This document shows, in pieces, positions 52,691-61,869 of a stretch of DNA of 64,000 nt. Source of the stretch: RFPI01 sp964470195 (GTDB taxonomy: Bacteria; Pseudomonadota; Gammaproteobacteria; Burkholderiales; Methylophilaceae); contig CAYYBG010000001.1 in the NCBI GenBank assembly GCA_964470195.1, positions 1 through 64,000 on the forward strand, given 5' to 3'. The notes under the pieces were generated by a model. The model was given only the letters and a program-made list of their open reading frames with translations. It did no database searches and was not told the origin of the DNA. The position numbers and the translations under genes were made by a program. Position 1 is the first letter of the stretch. Every line of letters starts with the position of its first letter.

Positions 52691-53974
52691 ATGACTTCGC
52701 GTAATCAGATTCTGTTTGAACAATCCCAACAATTCATCCCTGGTGGAGTGAACTCGCCCGTGCGTGCCTTCCGCTCTGTGGGTGGCACACCTATCTTCTT
52801 TAAACAAGGTAAGGGTAGTCGTTTATGGGATGAGGATGGCAAAGAGTACATCGATTATATCGGCTCTTGGGGCCCCATGATTTTGGGTCATGCGCATCCA
52901 GAAGTGATTGCTGCAGTGCAAAAAACAGCAGAGAACAGTCTATCTTTTGGTGCTCCTACGGCGCGTGAATTGGAAATGGCGGAATTGATTAACCACTTGG
53001 TGCCAAGTATGGAGCAAGTGCGTTTAGTCAGCTCAGGTACAGAAGCAACCATGAGTGCCATTCGATTGGCACGAGGGTTTACCAATAGACAGAAAATCGT
53101 TAAGTTTGAGGGTTGTTATCACGGTCATGCCGACGCTTTGCTGGTAAAAGCCGGCTCAGGTTTGCTCACCTTTGGAACGCCAAGCTCAGCTGGGGTGCCT
53201 GCTGAGGTTGCTGCGCATACCTTGACTTTGCCTTATAACGATATCCCTAGTCTGCAAAAGTTATTCAGCGAAATCGGTCAAGAAATTGCCTGTGTCATCG
53301 TTGAACCAGTCGCTGGTAATATGAATTTGATTACCCCTGCAACCGGTTTTTTACAAACACTCAGGACTTTGTGTAGCGAACATGGTGCGGTACTGATTTT
53401 TGATGAGGTGATGACTGGATTTCGCGTCGCCAAGGGTGGCGCACAAGCGCTATATGGAGTAAATCCAGATTTGACTACATTGGGTAAAGTGATAGGCGGA
53501 GGATTGCCTGTAGGAGCGTTTGGTGGTCGTAAAGACATTATGCAATGTCTTGCTCCATTAGGTCCGGTATATCAAGCTGGCACTTTGTCTGGCAATCCAG
53601 TCGCGGTTGCCGCTGGTTTGGCAACATTACATTTAATACAACAAACAGGCTTTCATGAGCGTTTAACCGCCACCACAAAATCTCTCACGGATGGACTCAC
53701 TGCTATCGCCCGACAAGCTGGAGTAGAATTTAGTGCACAAGCTGTGGGCGGTATGTTCGGTATTTACTTTAGCTCAGAAGTACCCAATAGTTTTGAAGAT
53801 GTCATGCAATCCGACCGAGATGCCTTTAATCGCTTCTTCCATGCCATGCTTGATGATGGCATCTATCTAGCCCCCTCTGCATTCGAAGCAGGGTTTGTTT
53901 CTGCGGCACACAATGAACAGGATATTGCACAAACATTGGATGCTGCACGAAAATACTTTCAGTCTAGGCATTAA
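52691..53974 (+). CDS. hemL: Glutamate-1-semialdehyde 2,1-aminomutase
   Basis: HemL makes 5-aminolevulinate, the first haem precursor in the C5 pathway. The 427-residue PLP enzyme begins with the family motif FIPGGVNSPVRAF and has the PLP-binding region VIFDEVMTGFRV-like (LIFDEVMTGFRVA) and Lys266 in TLGKVIGGGLPVGAFGG. It follows thiE by 11 bp, so thiDE-hemL may share a transcript; a terminator ends the group. Confidence 0.97.
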   Translation: MTSRNQILFEQSQQFIPGGVNSPVRAFRSVGGTPIFFKQGKGSRLWDEDGKEYIDYIGSWGPMILGHAHPEVIAAVQKTAENSLSFGAPTARELEMAELINHLVPSMEQVRLVSSGTEATMSAIRLARGFTNRQKIVKFEGCYHGHADALLVKAGSGLLTFGTPSSAGVPAEVAAHTLTLPYNDIPSLQKLFSEIGQEIACVIVEPVAGNMNLITPATGFLQTLRTLCSEHGAVLIFDEVMTGFRVAKGGAQALYGVNPDLTTLGKVIGGGLPVGAFGGRKDIMQCLAPLGPVYQAGTLSGNPVAVAAGLATLHLIQQTGFHERLTATTKSLTDGLTAIARQAGVEFSAQAVGGMFGIYFSSEVPNSFEDVMQSDRDAFNRFFHAMLDDGIYLAPSAFEAGFVSAAHNEQDIAQTLDAARKYFQSRH

Positions 53975-54047
53975 CCCGCCTTAATTCATGGTTGAACAGC
54001 GCTTTCAATCTATATAGAATTACAAAGTTTCACTATAACTATTGCAT

Positions 54048-54082
54048 TGGACACCAAAACCCTCGATTTGGTGTCCATTTTT
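54048..54082 (+). terminator. Terminator of thiD-thiE-hemL
   Basis: A perfect 10-bp stem (GGACACCAAA with TTTGGTGTCC, 8-base loop) followed by ATTTTTAT lies 75 bp behind hemL and 37 bp before gltB. Confidence 0.88.
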
Positions 54083-54118
54083 ATCAGTACTGACGAGGGA
54101 TAGGAAATAGGCAGAGGC

Positions 54119-57100
54119 ATGCCAGAGCAGCAAGGTTTATACCGTCCATCTAATGAGCGTGACGCTTGTGGCGTGGGTTTTATTGCCCATATCAAAGGGC
54201 AAAAAAGTCACCATATTATCCAACAGGGTTTGCAAATTCTTGCCAACCTCACTCACCGTGGTGCGACTGGCTACGACCCAAAATTAGGTGATGGTGCCGG
54301 TATTCTGATTCAGATGCCTGATGCCTTTATGCGTAAGGAGGCTGAAAAATTAGGCGTAACTTTGCCTGCTGAGGGTGATTATGCTGTGGGCACAGCCTTC
54401 CTTCCACAAAGCAAAAATGGTCGCGAAGCCTGCGAAACCATTATTCAACGAATTATTCACGAAGAGCACCAAACACTGCTGGCATGGCGCGATGTTCCGC
54501 GTGACAACCGCAATATTGCTGATGCGGCCAAAGAGGTTGAGCCTGTAATGCGTCAAGTGTTTATCGCGCGTGACTCCAATTTGATCTCACAAGATGCGTT
54601 TGAACGTAAGTTGTTTGTCATTCGTAAGCGCATTGAAAACGAGGTGCGTCACTTACAGCTTGATGACAAGAGCCAGTTTTATTTCCCTTCTTTGTCCTCT
54701 AGAACTATCGTCTACAAAGGCATGCTATTAGCCAACGAAGTGGGCGTGTACTACCAAGATTTAAATGATGAGAGCATGGTATCGGCACTCGCGCTGGTAC
54801 ACCAACGCTTTTCAACCAACACTTTCCCCGCATGGGATTTAGCCCACCCATTCCGCATGATTGCCCATAATGGCGAAATCAACACTGTGCGTGGAAACAT
54901 CAATTGGATGACAGCACGCCATGAGTCTATGCGCTCTGCTTTGATGGGCGAGGATTTGGAGAAGCTTTGGCCATTAATTGTTGAAGGTCAATCTGACTCT
55001 GCAGCGTTTGATAACGCGCTGGAGCTGTTAGTGGCAGGTGGTTACTCACTGCCACATGCAATGATGATGTTGATTCCAGAGGCATGGTCTAACGATAGCG
55101 CGAATAAGCTTATGGACGCTGACCGTCATGCATTCTATGAATATCATGCTGCGTTGATGGAACCATGGGATGGGCCAGCTGCAGTGGCATTTACTGATGG
55201 GCGCATGATAGGTGCAACCCTAGATCGTAACGGACTGCGTCCTGCCCGCTATTTAGTGACTGATGATGATTATGTAATGATGGCCTCCGAAATGGGAGTA
55301 CTCACTTTCCCACAAGAACGAATCATTAAAAAATGGCGCTTACAGCCAGGCAAAATGTTACTGATAGATATGCAACAGGGTCGCATCATTGATGATGCCG
55401 AAGTCAAGCAGCAATTGGCTCAAGCAAAACCATATAAGCAATGGATTGAGAAGTCACGCTATTTCTTGGGCGACTTGCCTCGCGTGGAGGGGGAGTTAGA
55501 GCTTAACGAAAACCTACTTGATACCCAGCAAGCTTTCGGTTACAGCCAAGAAGATATTAAGTTTATCCTGCAGCCAATGTTGGCAAATGGAGAGGAAGCC
55601 GCTGGTTCTATGGGTAACGACAGTGCCCTACCAGTTCTTTCTAACAAACCAAAAGTACTTTACAACTACTTCAAACAGTTGTTTGCACAGGTTACCAATC
55701 CACCAATCGACCCGATTCGAGAAGAGTTGGTAATGTCCTTGGTGACTTTTATTGGCCCCAAACCAAATCTCTTAGGTATTGAAGAAACCAATCCGCCTAT
55801 GCGTCTTGAGGCGAGTCAACCAGTGTTGACGTTGGATGAATTAGAGCAAATCAAATCGATTCATAAACTCACCAATAATCAGTATCGCTCACTCACTTTA
55901 GATATCACTTACTTAGCCGACCAAGGTGAGGCCGGTATGGAAAAAGCATTGGATAAGCTCTGCAAGGCTGCGACTCAAGCGGTTCAAGATGGTATCAATG
56001 TTTTGATTCTGTCTGACCGCAATGTCAGTCGCACCAGACTCGCCATTCCAGCTTTATTAGCCTGTTCTGCAACCCATCAACATCTTGTGCGTGCTGGTTT
56101 GCGCACTAGTACTGGTCTAGTAATTGACACTGGTTCAGCACGCGAAGTACATCACTTTGCACTGTTGGGTGGCTACGGCGCTGAAGCCGTATGTCCATGG
56201 CTAGTTTTCCGTACGGTGCAAGATGTCACACCTAATGATGAAGGTAAGAGCACTAAGAATTTTGTCAAAGCGATTGGCAAGGGCCTGCATAAAGTCATGT
56301 CCAAAATGGGGATTTCTACCTATCAATCCTATTGTGGTGCACAGATATTTGAGGCGATTGGTTTAAATTCAGAGTTTGTTGAAAAGTATTTCACTGGAAC
56401 CGCCAGTCACATCGAAGGTATAGGTTTAACCCAGGTGGCTTCTGAGGCATTGAGAATGCATCAACAGGCATTTGGCGATGATCCAGTATTATCAAATGCT
56501 TTAGATGCTGGCGGAGAATATGCTTTCCGTATTCGTGGCGAACAACACATGTGGACACCAGATTCGATTGCCAAGTTGCAACATGCGACACGCACTGGTT
56601 CTGCCTCAACCTACAAAGAATATGCTAAGTTGATTAACGATCAAAGTCAGCGCCATATGACTTTGCGTAGCCTATTCGAAATTCAATCTGCTGGTGCACC
56701 AATTTCACTGGATGAAGTTGAACCTGCCAAAGAAATTGTCAAACGTTTTGCAACTGGTGCGATGTCACTTGGCTCTATCTCAACAGAAGCCCATACGACT
56801 TTGGCGATTGCGATGAATCGTATTGGTGGAAAATCTAATACTGGCGAAGGTGGTGAGGATCCTAAGCGCTTTATTCCCGTATCAAAAGCCAGCTCTTTAG
56901 CAGAGGTCATAGGCAACGCACTGATTGAACGCGATATTCCGCTTCAAGCTGGTGATTCGATGCGCTCCAAAATTAAACAAGTGGCGTCAGGTCGTTTTGG
57001 CGTTACCGCTGAGTATTTGGCCAACGCTGATCAAATTCAAATTAAGATGGCGCAAGGAGCCAAGCCCGGGGAGGGCGGTCAACTGCCTGGGCATAAGGTC

Positions 57101-58735
57101 AGTCCTTACATTGCTGAATTACGTTTTTCTGTGCCTGGTGTTGGATTGATTTCACCACCCCCACATCATGATATTTATTCCATTGAAGATTTGGCACAGC
57201 TGATTCATGATCTAAAAAATGCCAATCCCAAAGCGGATATTTCAGTGAAATTAGTTTCCGAAACAGGTATTGGAACTGTTGCTGCAGGTGTAGCCAAAGC
57301 CAAAGCTGACCATATCGTAGTTGCAGGACACGATGGTGGTACGGGAGCATCACCTATTTCTTCCATCAAACATGCTGGTACACCTTGGGAAATTGGTTTA
57401 GCAGAAACGCAACAAACCTTGGTGATGAATCAGCTACGTGGACGCGTGGTATTGCAAGTTGACGGTCAAATGAAGACTGGGCGCGATGTTGTGATTGGTG
57501 CATTGCTTGGTGCAGACGAGTTTGGTTTTGCCACCGCACCTTTGGTAGTTGAAGGCTGTATTATGATGCGTAAATGTCATCTGAATACTTGTCCAGTTGG
57601 TGTAGCCACCCAAGACCCGGTGCTCAGACAGCGCTTCACTGGCCAGCCAGAACATGTCGTGAATTACTTCTTCTTTGTTGCCGAAGAAGTGCGAGAAATC
57701 ATGGCGCAAATGGGCCTGCGTAAGTTTGATGACTTGATTGGTCGCGCTGATTTATTAGATATGCAAAAAGGTCTGGATCACTGGAAAGCAGCTGGTCTGG
57801 ATTTCAGCCGCATCTTCTATCAACCGAAGATGAAAAATACGGTGTCTTTGCGTCACAATGAAAAGCAAGACCATGGCTTAGACAAAGCGCTGGACAACGA
57901 GCTAGTGCGTCTATCCAAAGCCGCATTGGAAAAGGGTGAAAAGGTCAACATTGATTTGCCTGTATTCAATACCAACAGAACCGTCGGCACCACGCTCTCC
58001 CATCATATTGCTACCCGCTATGGACGTACAGGCTTGCCAGATGACACGATACACATCAAGTTAACAGGCACAGCTGGACAAAGTTTTGCTGCCTTCTTGA
58101 CCAAGGGTATTACCTTGGAACTGGAAGGAGAGGGTAATGACTATGTAGGGAAAGGACTTTGTGGTGGACGTATTATTATCAAACCTCCGGTCGCATTCCG
58201 TGGTGTCGCACATGAAAATATCATCGTCGGTAATACGGTGATGTATGGCGCAACCACAGGGGAAAGCTTTTTCTCAGGTGTTGCTGGCGAACGCTTCTGT
58301 GTAAGAAACTCGGGTGCCAGTGCAGTCGTTGAAGGTGTCGGCAACCATGGCTGTGAATATATGACAGGTGGCACTGTCGTCATTCTAGGGCAGACCGGTT
58401 TGAATTTTGCTGCCGGAATGTCTGGTGGAGTTGCTTATGTATACGACGAAGATGGTATGTTTGCTAAACGTTGCAATATGTCCATGGTATCTTTGGAGAA
58501 AGTTGAACCAGCAAGTAAAGTCTCTACTGGCGCGATTCAACATTTGAATCAACCTGATGAAGTCACTTTGCTCGCTTTGATTGATCAACATATCGCTCAT
58601 ACTGACAGTGCCCGCGCTAAAGCCTTACGAGCTGATTGGGAAACTAGCCGAGCTAAGTTTGTCAAAGTGATGCCAAATGAATATAAACGTGCGTTGACCG
58701 AATTGGCCGCCGCATCAAATAAGGAAGCTGCTTAA
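54119..58735 (+). CDS. gltB: Glutamate synthase (NADPH) large subunit
   Basis: GltB takes ammonia from glutamine and makes two glutamates from glutamine and 2-oxoglutarate. The 1538-residue product has the glutaminase domain with nucleophile Cys17 after a short propeptide (NERDACGVGFIAHIKG), the central domain, the FMN/synthase barrel (GEGGEDPKRF, KPGEGGQLPGHKV, GHDGGTGASPISS), the [3Fe-4S] cysteines (CIMMRKCHLNTCPVGVAT) and the C-terminal beta-helix. It is coupled to gltD one base later. Confidence 0.98.
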   Translation: MPEQQGLYRPSNERDACGVGFIAHIKGQKSHHIIQQGLQILANLTHRGATGYDPKLGDGAGILIQMPDAFMRKEAEKLGVTLPAEGDYAVGTAFLPQSKNGREACETIIQRIIHEEHQTLLAWRDVPRDNRNIADAAKEVEPVMRQVFIARDSNLISQDAFERKLFVIRKRIENEVRHLQLDDKSQFYFPSLSSRTIVYKGMLLANEVGVYYQDLNDESMVSALALVHQRFSTNTFPAWDLAHPFRMIAHNGEINTVRGNINWMTARHESMRSALMGEDLEKLWPLIVEGQSDSAAFDNALELLVAGGYSLPHAMMMLIPEAWSNDSANKLMDADRHAFYEYHAALMEPWDGPAAVAFTDGRMIGATLDRNGLRPARYLVTDDDYVMMASEMGVLTFPQERIIKKWRLQPGKMLLIDMQQGRIIDDAEVKQQLAQAKPYKQWIEKSRYFLGDLPRVEGELELNENLLDTQQAFGYSQEDIKFILQPMLANGEEAAGSMGNDSALPVLSNKPKVLYNYFKQLFAQVTNPPIDPIREELVMSLVTFIGPKPNLLGIEETNPPMRLEASQPVLTLDELEQIKSIHKLTNNQYRSLTLDITYLADQGEAGMEKALDKLCKAATQAVQDGINVLILSDRNVSRTRLAIPALLACSATHQHLVRAGLRTSTGLVIDTGSAREVHHFALLGGYGAEAVCPWLVFRTVQDVTPNDEGKSTKNFVKAIGKGLHKVMSKMGISTYQSYCGAQIFEAIGLNSEFVEKYFTGTASHIEGIGLTQVASEALRMHQQAFGDDPVLSNALDAGGEYAFRIRGEQHMWTPDSIAKLQHATRTGSASTYKEYAKLINDQSQRHMTLRSLFEIQSAGAPISLDEVEPAKEIVKRFATGAMSLGSISTEAHTTLAIAMNRIGGKSNTGEGGEDPKRFIPVSKASSLAEVIGNALIERDIPLQAGDSMRSKIKQVASGRFGVTAEYLANADQIQIKMAQGAKPGEGGQLPGHKVSPYIAELRFSVPGVGLISPPPHHDIYSIEDLAQLIHDLKNANPKADISVKLVSETGIGTVAAGVAKAKADHIVVAGHDGGTGASPISSIKHAGTPWEIGLAETQQTLVMNQLRGRVVLQVDGQMKTGRDVVIGALLGADEFGFATAPLVVEGCIMMRKCHLNTCPVGVATQDPVLRQRFTGQPEHVVNYFFFVAEEVREIMAQMGLRKFDDLIGRADLLDMQKGLDHWKAAGLDFSRIFYQPKMKNTVSLRHNEKQDHGLDKALDNELVRLSKAALEKGEKVNIDLPVFNTNRTVGTTLSHHIATRYGRTGLPDDTIHIKLTGTAGQSFAAFLTKGITLELEGEGNDYVGKGLCGGRIIIKPPVAFRGVAHENIIVGNTVMYGATTGESFFSGVAGERFCVRNSGASAVVEGVGNHGCEYMTGGTVVILGQTGLNFAAGMSGGVAYVYDEDGMFAKRCNMSMVSLEKVEPASKVSTGAIQHLNQPDEVTLLALIDQHIAHTDSARAKALRADWETSRAKFVKVMPNEYKRALTELAAASNKEAA

Positions 58736-58736
58736 T

Positions 58737-60164
58737 ATGGGTAAAGTCACAGGATTTTTAGAGTTTGACAGACTTTCCGAGGCCAATCTGCCAGTTGGTG
58801 AGCGCGTCAAAAATTATAAAGAATTTGTCATTCATTTAAGTGATGATGAAGCCAAAGTGCAAGGTGCACGTTGTATGGATTGTGGAATTCCATTCTGTAC
58901 CAATGGTTGCCCTGTCAATAATATTATTCCTGATTGGAATGATTTGGTTTATCAGCAAAATTGGCGTGAGGCCATTGATGTTTTGCATTCCACTAATAAC
59001 TTTCCAGAATTTACCGGTCGTATCTGTCCAGCACCTTGTGAAGCAGCATGCACATTGAATATCAACAGCAATCCCGTGGGTATTAAATCGATAGAGCATG
59101 CGATTATTGATAAGGCATGGGAAAATGGTTGGGTGGTACCAGAGCCAGCCAAACAAAAAACTGGGAAAAAAGTGGCTATCGTAGGTTCTGGTCCAGCGGG
59201 CTTGGCAGCCGCTCAACAGTTGGCTCGTGCAGGTCACCAAGTGGTGGTATTCGAAAAAGAATCGCGGATTGGTGGATTGTTACGCTACGGTATTCCTGAC
59301 TTTAAATTAGAAAAATCGCATATTGATCGCCGCATCCAACAAATGGAAGCTGAAGGTGTAGAGTTTCGGCTAAACCACAAGGTGGGCGACAATGTGAACG
59401 CTGGTGACTTGGTTAAAGACTACGATGCCGTGATACTAGCTGGAGGGGCTGAGCATCCACGCGATTTGCCAGTGCCGGGCAGAGAATTAGACGGGGTGCA
59501 CTTTGCGATGGATTTTCTAGCACCACAAAATAAAGTAGTAGCAGGTGACAAGATTGATAACCAAATTAAAGCCACCAATAAGCACGTGGTAGTGATTGGT
59601 GGCGGTGATACCGGTTCTGATTGTGTGGGTACTTCTAATCGCCATGGCGCAGCTAGCATTACCCAATTTGAATTAATGCCACAACCACCTGAAAAAGAAA
59701 ATAAAGAGTTGGTTTGGCCTAACTGGCCACTTAAACTACGCACCTCAAGCTCACATGAAGAGGGCTGTGAGCGTGATTGGTCAGTTACTACCAAAAAATT
59801 GATAGGCGAAAATGGCAAAGTCACTGGTTTAGTGGCAGCACGAGTCGAATGGAAAGACGGCAAAATGCAAGAAGTGCCTAATTCCGAATTCACCATCAAA
59901 GCAGATTTAGTGTTATTGGCGATGGGCTTTGTTAGTCCAATTCAAAAAGTATTAGATGTATTCGGTATCGAAAAAGATAATCGTGGAAATGCTAAAGCAA
60001 CTACAGATGGCGAAGGTTGTTACCACACCTCACTGAATAAAGTGTTTGCTGCTGGTGATATGCGTCGTGGACAGTCTTTAGTGGTTTGGGCTATTCGTGA
60101 GGGACGTCAATGTGCACATGCAGTTGATGAGTTTCTCATGGGCAGTTCCACTCTCCCACGTTAA
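58737..60164 (+). CDS. gltD: Glutamate synthase small subunit
   Basis: GltD carries electrons from NADPH to GltB. The 475-residue product has the N-terminal [4Fe-4S] cysteine sets (CMDCGIPFCTNGCPVNN and CPAPCEAACTLN), the FAD site VAIVGSGPAGLAAAQQLA, the NADPH site VVVIGGGDTGSDCVGTS and the closing FAD motif VFAAGDMRRGQSLVVWAI. With gltB and glnA it completes ammonia assimilation in this window. Confidence 0.98.
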   Translation: MGKVTGFLEFDRLSEANLPVGERVKNYKEFVIHLSDDEAKVQGARCMDCGIPFCTNGCPVNNIIPDWNDLVYQQNWREAIDVLHSTNNFPEFTGRICPAPCEAACTLNINSNPVGIKSIEHAIIDKAWENGWVVPEPAKQKTGKKVAIVGSGPAGLAAAQQLARAGHQVVVFEKESRIGGLLRYGIPDFKLEKSHIDRRIQQMEAEGVEFRLNHKVGDNVNAGDLVKDYDAVILAGGAEHPRDLPVPGRELDGVHFAMDFLAPQNKVVAGDKIDNQIKATNKHVVVIGGGDTGSDCVGTSNRHGAASITQFELMPQPPEKENKELVWPNWPLKLRTSSSHEEGCERDWSVTTKKLIGENGKVTGLVAARVEWKDGKMQEVPNSEFTIKADLVLLAMGFVSPIQKVLDVFGIEKDNRGNAKATTDGEGCYHTSLNKVFAAGDMRRGQSLVVWAIREGRQCAHAVDEFLMGSSTLPR

Positions 60165-60168
60165 ACAC

Positions 60169-60190
60169 AAGGGTGCTTAGGCACCCTTTT
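60169..60190 (+). terminator. Terminator of gltBD
   Basis: An 8-bp stem (AAGGGTGC with GCACCCTT, TTAG loop) ending in TTTT begins 5 bp after gltD and ends 17 bp before hemE. Confidence 0.85.
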
Positions 60191-60207
60191 CTGTAGATAA
60201 GCCATTC

Positions 60208-61275
60208 ATGAGCCCATTAAAAAACGATAATTTTTTACGCGCATTACAGCGCCAATCAACTCCCTACACACCAGTTTGGATGATGCGTCAGGCAGGTCGA
60301 TATTTACCTGAATACCGCGCGAGCCGGAAAAATGCTGGGAGCTTTATGCAACTATGCCAAAGCCCAGATTTTGCCACGGAAGTTACCTTGCAACCGTTGG
60401 ATCGTTTTCCGCAATTAGACGCTGCGATTTTATTTTCTGACATTCTGACCGTGCCGGATGCTATGGGTCTAGGTTTGTATTTTGAAGAAGGTGAAGGCCC
60501 TAAGTTTGAGCGCAATCTTCAATTAGAAGCCGATATCAAACAACTCAGCGTCCCTGATATGAGCAAGTTGCAATATGTGTTTGACGCAGTAAAGCAAATC
60601 CGTCAGGCCTTAAATGGTCGCGTTCCGCTGATAGGTTTCTCAGGAAGCCCATGGACACTCGCCACCTATATGGTGGAAGGTAAAGGTGGTACAGACTTTC
60701 TTAACACCAAAAAAATGGGCTATGGCAGGCCGGATTTGTTGCACCATATCTTGAGCACGACCGCTGATACTGTCACCCAATATCTCAACGCACAAATAGA
60801 AGCTGGTGCTCAGGCCGTGATGATTTTTGATTCTTGGGGTGGGTCGCTTTCTCATGTAGCCTATCAAGAATTCTCACTCCAATATATGCAACGCATTATT
60901 GCTGGGTTGCATAAAAATTATGACGGTCAAAAAATCCCCTGCATTATGTTTACCAAAGGTGGTGGTCTTTGGTTAGAAGCTCAAGCCAATAGCGGTGCCG
61001 ATGCACTTGGACTCGATTGGACTGTAGACCTAGCTGAAGCCAGAAATCGTGTGGGTGACAAGGTAGCACTACAAGGCAATATGGATCCCGCTATTTTACT
61101 TTCCAACCCGCAAGCAATAGAAAAAGAAGTGGCGCGAATTTTAGCGAGCTATGGCCATGGTCACGGTCATGTATTTAATTTAGGGCATGGCATTACACAA
61201 TGGACTGACCCAGAATGCGCAGGAGCATTTATCTCTGCGGTACACAATCTAAGTAAGCAATATCATCAGGCTTAA
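60208..61275 (+). CDS. hemE: Uroporphyrinogen decarboxylase
   Basis: HemE converts uroporphyrinogen III into coproporphyrinogen III. The 355-residue barrel begins with the signature TPVWMMRQAGRYLPEYR and has the catalytic Asp in FSDILTVPDAMG and the region LGFSGSPWTLATYM-like (IGFSGSPWTLATYMVEGKG), ending with VFNLGHGI. It lies directly after gltBD behind a terminator. Confidence 0.97.
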   Translation: MSPLKNDNFLRALQRQSTPYTPVWMMRQAGRYLPEYRASRKNAGSFMQLCQSPDFATEVTLQPLDRFPQLDAAILFSDILTVPDAMGLGLYFEEGEGPKFERNLQLEADIKQLSVPDMSKLQYVFDAVKQIRQALNGRVPLIGFSGSPWTLATYMVEGKGGTDFLNTKKMGYGRPDLLHHILSTTADTVTQYLNAQIEAGAQAVMIFDSWGGSLSHVAYQEFSLQYMQRIIAGLHKNYDGQKIPCIMFTKGGGLWLEAQANSGADALGLDWTVDLAEARNRVGDKVALQGNMDPAILLSNPQAIEKEVARILASYGHGHGHVFNLGHGITQWTDPECAGAFISAVHNLSKQYHQA

Positions 61276-61306
61276 ATTATGTAATGATTGGGGTAAATAC
61301 GTCATA

Positions 61307-61866
61307 TTACTCTTTTACCAATCCATAGTTTCCACGTGACCTAAACTCAACCATTCCCTTGTCTCTTAAAACCTGCAATTGCTGTCTAATTTTGTCTGTT
61401 ATATGTCGATTATTGGGATGTCTTTCAGACAAATACTCTTTAAAAGAATAAATTTGCTGAAGACTAAATTGTTCAAGCCCCAGCATTTCAACACACTTTA
61501 AAATATCGAGTAACCAGCCTCGACTTTCTATTTCGTTTTTATCTCTTAAGAACAGTGTTTTTTGCCAAATAGTTTGAACAGTATTTCTATCGACTTCGAT
61601 ACTGTTATCAATCAATTTGATCTTGCCTATATCAGCTATTTGATCAAGCAGAATGTTGCACCCAACCCAACCAGCTCGTTTTGCAGCCTGGGACAAAGGT
61701 TTTCTTTTCTCGATTACAGTTGGTTGAAAAAATAATATTGAACCAGTTTCGACTGGCAGGCAGGGCAATATCCATTATTTAGAACCCAATCCTCAGTCAA
61801 AATCCTTGCAATTTGTGCCGCACTTTTATATCCAGCGGCTAAAGATTGATTCATTTGTAGTGTCAT
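61307..61866 (-). pseudogene. DpnI-like restriction endonuclease with its catalytic core deleted
   Basis: From the ATG at 61866 the minus strand reads GYKSAAQIARILTEDWVLNN followed by YCPAC, the DpnI/Dam-replacing N-terminal start and first zinc pair. The frame ends soon after in a TAA. A second frame then gives EKRKPLSQAAKRAGWVGCN, the SRGWLLDILK helix and the winged-helix end KIRQQLQVLRDKGMVEF. Between them DpnI has about 80 residues with the second zinc pair and the Asp and Glu-x-Lys nuclease residues, which are missing here. So the zinc start and the methyl-adenine-reading domain remain, in different frames. A 153-residue second-frame product could still be made from a TTG. Confidence 0.85.
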
Positions 61867-61869
61867 TGT

